From Actinomycetota bacterium (GTDB lineage Bacteria > Cyanobacteriota > Vampirovibrionia > Obscuribacterales > Obscuribacteraceae), in assembly GCA_903970355.1 (NCBI GenBank), contig CAJCIF010000511.1:1-5053 (forward strand): a stretch of 5,053 bases of DNA, given 5' to 3'. Position numbers and translations under genes: made by a program. How positions within the stretch are numbered: the first letter of the stretch is position 1; the number at the start of each line of letters is the position of its first letter. Shown piece by piece: positions 1 to 3,887 of this stretch. A model generated the notes under the pieces. It was given only the letters and a program-made list of their open reading frames with translations. It did not search any database and was not told the DNA's origin.

Positions 1-267
1 CATTCGGTCAAAAGCTACCCCCGATTGCTCAAGTAAGCGCCTTGTTCCTGGGTGCCGAGCCGCAAAGTAGAGAGTAAGGCCCAGAACAACCGCTGCCGTG
101 GCTGTCGTCATAATGGAGCTTTCTTTCGAACTTGGACTTCCGACGGTAAAGTCAACCTGGGTATTGTTATGAGGCAAAAAGAACGCATCGTTTGAAATGC
201 GGAGCTTGGCTGCTAAGCCATCCGAGCTGAATGCTTCACCTAATAATCGATTGTTTGGGGTATCCAT
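1..267 (-). CDS. Hypothetical membrane-anchored protein, N-terminal part (runs off left edge)
   Basis: This is an open frame of 89 codons starting at ATG (265-267) and still open at base 1, so only the N-terminal part is visible. The first 50 or so residues are polar (MDTPNNRLLG at the start). Residues about 52-70 (IMTTATAAVVLGLTLYFAA) form a hydrophobic stretch long enough for one membrane helix, and RHPGTRR follows directly. The positive charges after the helix would favour a cytoplasmic C-terminal side and an outside N-terminal tail, which is inference. An in-frame TGA lies 12 codons upstream and no ATG, GTG or TTG lies between, so the start is well bounded, although no good Shine-Dalgarno sequence precedes it. 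I do not recognise the family. It could equally be a soluble domain tethered through an N-terminal anchor, with that domain beyond the edge. Confidence 0.55.
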   Translation of the reverse strand, partial: MDTPNNRLLGEAFSSDGLAAKLRISNDAFFLPHNNTQVDFTVGSPSSKESSIMTTATAAVVLGLTLYFAARHPGTRRLLEQSGVAFDRM

Positions 268-415
268 AGCACTTGTCAGGAAGTACCTAATGCTATTACC
301 TCAAGCATGAACGGTCATTGGTGAATCTCCCACAGAACCCGTATTTTCACCATGCCAAAAGGCAAAGCCATCCCGGCAAAACAGACGGTTTCAGTGGACT
401 TTTTTTTCAAAAACG

Positions 416-457
416 GGTCCGTCAGAAATTCGACCACTAAGCTGACGCTTTCGGACC
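416..457. repeat. Bulged inverted repeat / stem-loop
   Basis: GGTCC (416-420) and GTCAG (421-425) pair with CTGAC (442-446) and GGACC (453-457), giving two 5-bp helices separated by a one-sided bulge of six bases, around a 16-base loop. It can form on either strand's RNA. If the left-edge gene is transcribed from a promoter to the right of it, this would lie in its 5' leader. There is no T-run in terminator position on the minus strand. The role is unknown. Confidence 0.4.
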
Positions 458-474
458 GTTCAAAACCGGAACGG
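456..474. repeat. Hairpin CCGTTC / GAACGG
   Basis: A perfect 6-bp inverted repeat, CCGTTC (456-461) and GAACGG (469-474), has a 7-base loop and directly abuts the larger stem-loop at 416-457, sharing two bases with it. The plus strand has five T at 482-486, but they start eight bases after the stem, so it is a poor intrinsic terminator. The function is not evident. Confidence 0.4.
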
Positions 475-503
475 ATCCCCATTTTTCAAAATTTCTCGCT
501 GAC

Positions 504-528
504 AGAAAACTAGCTAAAAATCTATCGT
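504..528. repeat. Diverged direct repeat, copy 1
   Basis: These 25 bases match the copy at 603-627 at 21 positions, including the uninterrupted 13-base core TAGCTAAAAATCT. The four differences are all transitions. Looser similarity extends to the left of both copies, where each begins with an ATTTnTCAAAA stretch (481 and 579). The distance between copies is 99 bases. The pattern suggests an old duplication or a conserved binding or structural element. Confidence 0.5.
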
Positions 529-602
529 TTTTTTGCGGAAGCTGATTATGGTTGCGATCGCGGCTGGAACCGGTCGCCATTTGTCAAAAAAATCAAGTTG
601 CT

Positions 603-627
603 AGAAAGTTAGCTAAAAATCTGCCGT
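603..627. repeat. Diverged direct repeat, copy 2
   Basis: This is the partner of the 25-base element at 504-528, with the same TAGCTAAAAATCT core. It lies just beyond the T-run of the minus-strand terminator at 631-670, so the glycosyltransferase transcript would end before it. Both copies are therefore between the terminator and the left-edge gene, where its promoter or operator should be. Confidence 0.5.
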
Positions 628-630
628 CAT

Positions 631-670
631 AAAAAAACGAAACGGAGGAGGGCTTTGGGCCTCAGTTTCG
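631..670 (-). terminator. Intrinsic (rho-independent) terminator of the glycosyltransferase unit
   Basis: Read on the minus strand, CGAAAC then, after one mismatch, GAGG pairs with CCTC and GTTTCG. This gives a 6+4 bp stem around an 11-base loop (649-659), followed at once by seven T (plus-strand A at 631-637). This is the textbook layout for a terminator of leftward transcription. It lies 208 bases beyond the glycosyltransferase stop codon, so that transcript has a long 3' UTR that includes the repeat cluster at 774-844. Confidence 0.75.
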
Positions 671-759
671 CGGAAAATCTGACCGGAGCCGAATATTTTG
701 GGGCGCGTTTGTTTGTAGGCTGCGGGAAGGACACGCGGACGACCGGCGAGTTGAACGGA

Positions 760-779
760 TGCAGCTTAATGTAGCTGCA
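760..779. repeat. Hairpin TGCAGCT / AGCTGCA
   Basis: A perfect 7-bp inverted repeat, 760-766 and 773-779, has a 6-base loop. It overlaps the first unit of the GTGCGGA repeat cluster and would be transcribed in the 3' UTR of the glycosyltransferase gene. No T-run follows on either strand, so it is not an intrinsic terminator by itself. Confidence 0.45.
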
Positions 780-844
780 CGGGTGCGGAAGCCGGAGAAG
801 TGCGGATGTCGCTGCACGGGTGCGGACGCCGCACGAGGTGCGGA
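774..844. repeat. Four degenerate repeats ending in GTGCGGA
   Basis: GTGCGGA occurs at 783-789, 800-806, 820-826 and 838-844, at steps of 17, 20 and 18 bases. Two of the units share the 16-mer GCTGCACGGGTGCGGA (774-789 and 811-826), 37 bases apart. CCGCAC at 829-834 can pair with the GTGCGG on its left (820-825, 3-base loop) or on its right (838-843, 3-base loop), so two mutually exclusive 6-bp hairpins are possible. The steps are not multiples of three, which argues against coding repeats. The cluster lies just past the glycosyltransferase stop. Its function is unknown: iteron-like protein site, structured 3' UTR or decayed intergenic repeat are all possible. Confidence 0.55.
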
Positions 845-878
845 GTTATGGGGTTGGCAAATTACGACTTCGCGTCGC

Positions 879-1973
879 TTACTTTTTGAGGGGAGCGGGG
901 CGGCGTAGTTTGTTGGAGAAAGGTAGCAGCTGACGAGCTTCGGCGTTTGGATCCATCAATTGTTGATAGAGATCCACATAATCCGAGGCCATACGACGGG
1001 AAGTGAAGCGCTTCATGAATACATCGCGGCAGACGCGACGGTCGATTGTATCAATTTGGTCGACACATTGAACGGCTTCTTCCATATTGTGGACTTGGAA
1101 CCCAGTAATACCGTGTTCGATGATTTCGGGAACGGAACCGCACTTGTACGCGATAACAGGCGTTCCGCAAGCGAATGATTCAATCATGACCAAACCAAAA
1201 GGTTCCGGCCAATCAATTGGGAAGAGCATTGCTTTGGCATTGCCAATCAATTCATTTTTCTGAGCATCGTTGACTTCACCGATGTAGTCCACAAGCGGTG
1301 AACGGTCAATCATAGGTCTGATCTCGTTTTCAAAATACTCGGTATCTACTGGATCTACTTTCGCTGCTATAACGAGTCTGCGTCCGGCTTTTTCAGCAAT
1401 TTCGATGGCGCGATCGCAGCGCTTTTCCGGACATATGCGTCCGAGGAAAAGCAGGTAGTCACTTGGATTTTCATTAAAGGCATACATGTCTTCCGGCAAG
1501 CCATGATAGACCGTGCTTAACCAGTTAGCTGTACTGACGGGTGTGCGTTGGTGGTTGGAAATTGATACCAACGGCATATCGTAGAACTCTTCGTAAAGAG
1601 GCTTGAGATCCGGAATATCGAGACGCCCATGTGTTGTATGAATGGAGCGGACATTTGTCATCCGTAAGTACGGGAAAAGAAAATAGTCTAAGTGTGAGTG
1701 AATGATGTCGAATTGCCGACCGCGCTTGGTCACTTCTGCTATGAGAAGAACATGTCGAGCAAAAGGGTCTTTGCAATCTGGGTCGAGGCGTAGTGCCTTC
1801 CCGCATACTGATACCAACTCGGCTGCTGTTTGTGAGTCACCGCTGGCAAATAGTGTTACTTCATGACCTTGCCTTACCAACTCTTCAGTAAGCCAGGAAA
1901 CTACTCTTTCGGTTCCACCATACATTTTGGGGGGGACGGATTCCGTTAACGGCGCAACTTGGGCAATTCTCAC
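879..1973 (-). CDS. Family 4 glycosyltransferase (GT-B fold)
   Basis: A 364-residue protein of the usual length for a GT4 enzyme, which transfers a sugar from a nucleotide-activated donor to an acceptor such as a lipid, glycan or small molecule, normally in the cytoplasm or at the inner face of the membrane. The N-terminal Rossmann domain opens with MRIAQVAPL and the glycine-rich GGTER loop (19-23), followed by HSH (92-94) and TTHG (113-116). The donor-binding domain begins near LGRICPEKR (177-185). It carries the family's EPFGLVMIE motif, with Glu257 and Glu265 in the E-x7-E arrangement, then ACGTPVIA. The C-terminus ends in a basic tail (NKLRRPAPLKK). The start is GTG, chosen because AAAGGT lies seven bases upstream and the family N-terminus begins there. 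The donor and acceptor cannot be read from sequence. It appears to be transcribed alone, from the promoter at 2159-2188 to the terminator at 631-670. Confidence 0.9.
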   Translation of the reverse strand: MRIAQVAPLTESVPPKMYGGTERVVSWLTEELVRQGHEVTLFASGDSQTAAELVSVCGKALRLDPDCKDPFARHVLLIAEVTKRGRQFDIIHSHLDYFLFPYLRMTNVRSIHTTHGRLDIPDLKPLYEEFYDMPLVSISNHQRTPVSTANWLSTVYHGLPEDMYAFNENPSDYLLFLGRICPEKRCDRAIEIAEKAGRRLVIAAKVDPVDTEYFENEIRPMIDRSPLVDYIGEVNDAQKNELIGNAKAMLFPIDWPEPFGLVMIESFACGTPVIAYKCGSVPEIIEHGITGFQVHNMEEAVQCVDQIDTIDRRVCRDVFMKRFTSRRMASDYVDLYQQLMDPNAEARQLLPFSNKLRRPAPLKK

Positions 1974-1980
1974 GTTTAGT

Positions 1981-1986
1981 ACCTTT
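1981..1986 (-). promoter_or_regulatory. Ribosome binding site supporting the GTG start
   Basis: AAAGGT on the minus strand lies seven bases before the GTG at 1971-1973. It supports that rare start codon for the glycosyltransferase. An ATG at about 2004 on the same strand is out of frame with the gene. Confidence 0.65.
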
Positions 1987-1988
1987 CG

Positions 1989-2009
1989 CGTGGGGATCGT
2001 GCATTGGTG
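1989..2009. repeat. Imperfect direct repeat in glycosyltransferase leader, copy 1
   Basis: This 21-base stretch resembles the 19-base stretch at 2115-2133: both begin CGTGG, contain ATCG and end CATTGGTG. The copies are 126 bases apart. This one lies immediately upstream of the ribosome binding site, so a protein or an RNA structure using it could affect translation. The match includes gaps and may be chance. Confidence 0.3.
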
Positions 2010-2052
2010 CTCGATAAATGAGCGGACGCCTGGTAGGTTTTGTTGTTCCGCG

Positions 2053-2136
2053 CTATTGAGGCTTTTCGCGCTGGCTTATAAATACGTAACACAAGCGCTG
2101 CTGCGATGTGGATACGTGGTATCGCCATTGGTGCAT
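2053..2136 (-). CDS. Possible 27-codon leader peptide ORF
   Basis: An ATG at 2134-2136, just downstream of the predicted transcription start, opens a 27-codon frame (starts MHQWRYHVST, ends with TAG at 2053-2055). No clear Shine-Dalgarno sequence precedes it and the peptide shows no run of one amino acid that would suggest classical attenuation. It is listed because it is the only ORF starting early in an unusually long leader. It may well be chance. Confidence 0.15.
   Translation of the reverse strand: MHQWRYHVSTSQQRLCYVFISQREKPQ
2115..2133. repeat. Imperfect direct repeat in glycosyltransferase leader, copy 2
   Basis: This is the partner of 1989-2009. It overlaps a small perfect inverted repeat, GATAC-GTG-GTATC at 2111-2123, about 35 bases downstream of the -10 box, which could be an operator half-site pair or a small RNA hairpin. 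Evidence for function is weak. Confidence 0.3.
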
Positions 2137-2158
2137 AGCGAACCGAGTTTACACCGAT

Positions 2159-2188
2159 ATTAAAGCGTTATTCAATTGTCAATGTCAA
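2159..2188 (-). promoter_or_regulatory. Sigma70-type promoter for the glycosyltransferase gene
   Basis: On the minus strand a perfect -35 box TTGACA (2183-2188) is followed by an 18-base spacer and TTTAAT (2159-2164), five of six matches to TATAAT. A second TTGACA directly follows the first (2177-2182), but at 12 bases from the -10 it is too close to act as the -35 for this -10. Transcription would start near 2152, leaving about 180 bases of leader before the GTG. The promoter lies about 70 bases beyond the pdxT stop codon. Confidence 0.7.
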
Positions 2189-2255
2189 GAGAACATCCGG
2201 TAATCGTAACGAAACGTGCATCTCAGGCGCACACAATTGCTTTGAGGATTCTCAT

Positions 2256-2897
2256 TTAGCCCGCTAAAAGCTGGTCGGCTGAGCTTTGTACAGAGGCAAT
2301 TTTTGAGGCGACGGCAGGATTGTCAAGCATTTTCAAAAAGTAATAATGCACTCGGTAATCGTCCGCTATTTCGGGATGAAAAGCGCTGACCAGCATATTA
2401 TCTTGTCTTGCCATCACTATCCCCTCCGGCATGGTGGCAAGAACTTCGACATTGCGTCCACAGGAAAGAATAATAGGCGCCCGGATGAAAATGGCTGGAA
2501 AAGCCGGTTCACCAAGGCATTTTATCGGCAACTCAGTCTGAAAACTGTTTCTTTGCGGGCCAAATGCATTGCGGCGAACTTTGATATCCATGACAGCAAG
2601 CCGCCCTTGCGTTGATCCTTCAATTTCCTTAGCCAGAAATATGGACCCCATACAAGTACCATAAACCGGCATGCCGTCATTGAGACGGGCACGTATGGTA
2701 TCAAATACGGGGTCACTGTTATCGCCAGTCAATTTAGCGATTGCCGTCGATTCTCCGCCTGGAATGATTAGACCGTCCGCCGCATCCAAGTCTGATGATT
2801 TGCGAACCTCAAATGCGGTTGCTCCACATCTTTCTATGGCATGAATGTGTTCGGCAAAATCACCTTGCAAAGCAAGTACACCAATCTTCTTTTTCAT
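2256..2897 (-). CDS. pdxT: Pyridoxal 5'-phosphate synthase glutaminase subunit PdxT
   Basis: A 213-residue class I glutamine amidotransferase, slightly longer than the roughly 190-200 residues usual for PdxT. It hydrolyses glutamine and passes the ammonia to PdxS in the cytoplasmic PLP synthase complex. Visible signatures are QGDFAEH (11-17), the GGEST loop (47-51 region), nucleophile Cys82 in GTCMG, RNAFG (109-113), FIRAP (137-141) and the catalytic His174 and Glu176 in SAFHPEIADDYRVH. The usual GTCAG nucleophile elbow reads GTCMG here, a mild departure. The C-terminal 20 or so residues after the last helix look like a family-atypical tail. The ATG has GGAG eight bases upstream. The gene follows pdxS by 33 bases on the same strand, so the two are almost certainly cotranscribed. 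No intrinsic terminator follows the stop codon. Confidence 0.95.
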   Translation of the reverse strand: MKKKIGVLALQGDFAEHIHAIERCGATAFEVRKSSDLDAADGLIIPGGESTAIAKLTGDNSDPVFDTIRARLNDGMPVYGTCMGSIFLAKEIEGSTQGRLAVMDIKVRRNAFGPQRNSFQTELPIKCLGEPAFPAIFIRAPIILSCGRNVEVLATMPEGIVMARQDNMLVSAFHPEIADDYRVHYYFLKMLDNPAVASKIASVQSSADQLLAG

Positions 2898-2930
2898 TCC
2901 AGAGTCTCCACTGAATGGTCCTGATTCCTG

Positions 2931-3845
2931 CTACCAACCGCGCGAAGACATGGTTTCTTCCGGTTTTAGATCGCGGGCTGTTCTGCCCACCATGGGCTCA
3001 CCAAGATTGCGACTAATTTCTGCCAGTACTTTGGCATCTTTATAGAACGTTGTTGCTTTGACAATAGCAACGGCTCTCTTTAACGGATCACCAGATTTGA
3101 ATATGCCTGAACCGACAAATACACCTTCAACACCTAATTGCATCATCAACGCAGCATCAGCAGGAGTCGCTATACCACCGGCAGCAAAGTTGACGACCGG
3201 AAGTTGACCGGTTTCCGCTACTTCATTTACCAGTTCGAACGGCGCGCCGATATTTTTTGCAAAAGTCATTCTTTCTTCGCGCGGTAATACTGTTAATTGG
3301 CGAATTTCGCCAATTATCTTGCGGGCGTGACGTACAGCTTCGACGACATCGCCTGTGCCAGGTTCACCTTTGGTGCGAATCATGGCAGCACCTTCACCGA
3401 TGCGGCGCAGAGCTTCACCAAGATTGCGGCAACCACAAACAAAGGGTACGTTGAACTTCGTTTTGTCGATATGGAACTCTTCATCAGCCGGTGTGAGTAC
3501 TTCACTTTCATCGATGCAATCTACACCGAGGGCTTCTAAGATCTGAGCTTCTACGAAATGGCCAATGCGTGCTTTTGCCATTACTGGAATGGAAACGGCT
3601 TCGATAATTTGAGCAATCAACTCGGGATCGCTCATACGTGCAACGCCACCATCGGCGCGAATATCAGCAGGGACGCGCTCCAATGCCATTACAGCAACGG
3701 CGCCTGCTTCTTCGGCGATTCTTGCTTGCTCGGCATTGACGACATCCATAATGACGCCGCCCTTTAACATTTGCGGAAGCGCCTTTTTTACTTGATCGGT
3801 GCCGGTAAGTTTCTTGCCTTGCACTTCTTTTGCACTTGTAACCAT
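2931..3845 (-). CDS. pdxS: Pyridoxal 5'-phosphate synthase lyase subunit PdxS
   Basis: A 304-residue (beta/alpha)8-barrel enzyme that builds PLP from ribose 5-phosphate, glyceraldehyde 3-phosphate and the ammonia supplied by PdxT. Known family members assemble as a dodecamer decorated with PdxT. Conserved residues are all present: Asp34 in [13 protein letters not shown], Lys91 in [10 protein letters not shown] (the lysine that binds the pentose) and Lys159 in [11 protein letters not shown] (the second, PLP-side lysine). Each is offset by ten from the Bacillus subtilis Asp24, Lys81 and Lys149, so this protein has a ten-residue N-terminal extension. The phosphate loops GGIATPADA (223-231) and FVGSGIF (243-249) and the C-terminal RGW are intact. 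A strong GGAGGT four bases before the ATG fixes the start. It lies 42 bases after the aminotransferase-domain gene and 33 bases before pdxT. Confidence 0.97.
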   Translation of the reverse strand: MVTSAKEVQGKKLTGTDQVKKALPQMLKGGVIMDVVNAEQARIAEEAGAVAVMALERVPADIRADGGVARMSDPELIAQIIEAVSIPVMAKARIGHFVEAQILEALGVDCIDESEVLTPADEEFHIDKTKFNVPFVCGCRNLGEALRRIGEGAAMIRTKGEPGTGDVVEAVRHARKIIGEIRQLTVLPREERMTFAKNIGAPFELVNEVAETGQLPVVNFAAGGIATPADAALMMQLGVEGVFVGSGIFKSGDPLKRAVAIVKATTFYKDAKVLAEISRNLGEPMVGRTARDLKPEETMSSRGW

Positions 3846-3849
3846 TTTT

Positions 3850-3855
3850 ACCTCC
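3850..3855 (-). promoter_or_regulatory. Strong ribosome binding site of pdxS
   Basis: GGAGGT on the minus strand, four bases before the pdxS ATG, is the best Shine-Dalgarno match in the window. It supports the start that gives the ten-residue N-terminal extension relative to the B. subtilis protein. Confidence 0.75.
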
Positions 3856-3869
3856 AGGTACTACAGATA

Positions 3870-3887
3870 GGCACCATATTTGATACC
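3870..3887 (-). repeat. Short hairpin between the aminotransferase gene and pdxS
   Basis: Immediately after the TAA of the upstream gene, the minus-strand RNA can form a 6-bp stem, GGUAUC with GGUGCC (two G-U pairs), around a 6-base loop. No T-run follows, so it is not an intrinsic terminator. It could be a processing or stability element between cistrons, or chance. Confidence 0.25.

Larger units (their letters stand above)
268..878. other. Gene-poor spacer rich in repeats and hairpins
   Basis: This stretch of about 610 bases separates the glycosyltransferase stop from the start of the left-edge gene. From right to left it holds a cluster of GTGCGGA repeats (774-844), a hairpin (760-779), an intrinsic terminator for minus-strand transcription (631-670), two diverged direct repeats (504-528 and 603-627) and two neighbouring stem-loops (416-474). 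The only open frame of note is a 53-codon plus-strand one at 352-513 without a ribosome binding site. A promoter for the left-edge gene should lie here, but I could not find a matched -35/-10 pair: a TTGACA at 582-587 (minus) has no -10 at the right distance. No tRNA or known riboswitch pattern was recognised. Confidence 0.6.

Noticed and set aside
456..486. Plus-strand intrinsic terminator (hairpin plus TTTTT)
   Set aside because: The T-run begins eight bases after the stem and the stem has only six pairs. No plus-strand gene of confidence needs it.
545..587. Promoter for the left-edge gene using minus-strand TTGACA (582-587) and CATAAT (545-550)
   Set aside because: The two boxes are 31 bases apart, far from the usual 16-18, and no better -10 lies at the correct spacing.
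774..844. CRISPR array
   Set aside because: The repeat unit is only 7-16 bases, the steps are irregular at 17-20 bases, and there is no room for spacers of normal length.
268..878. Insertion sequence or phage remnant in the repeat-rich spacer
   Set aside because: No transposase or integrase fragment, no paired terminal inverted repeats with target duplication, and no tRNA-type attachment site are visible.
960..2163. Plus-strand and alternative-frame ORFs over the glycosyltransferase gene (for example 960-1178 +, 1525-1806 -, 1927-2163 +)
   Set aside because: They overlap a gene with clear family motifs, lack ribosome binding sites and their translations show no domain signature.
2189..2255. 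Intrinsic terminator after pdxT
   Set aside because: Only 3-4 bp hairpins are possible and none is followed by a T-run on the minus strand.
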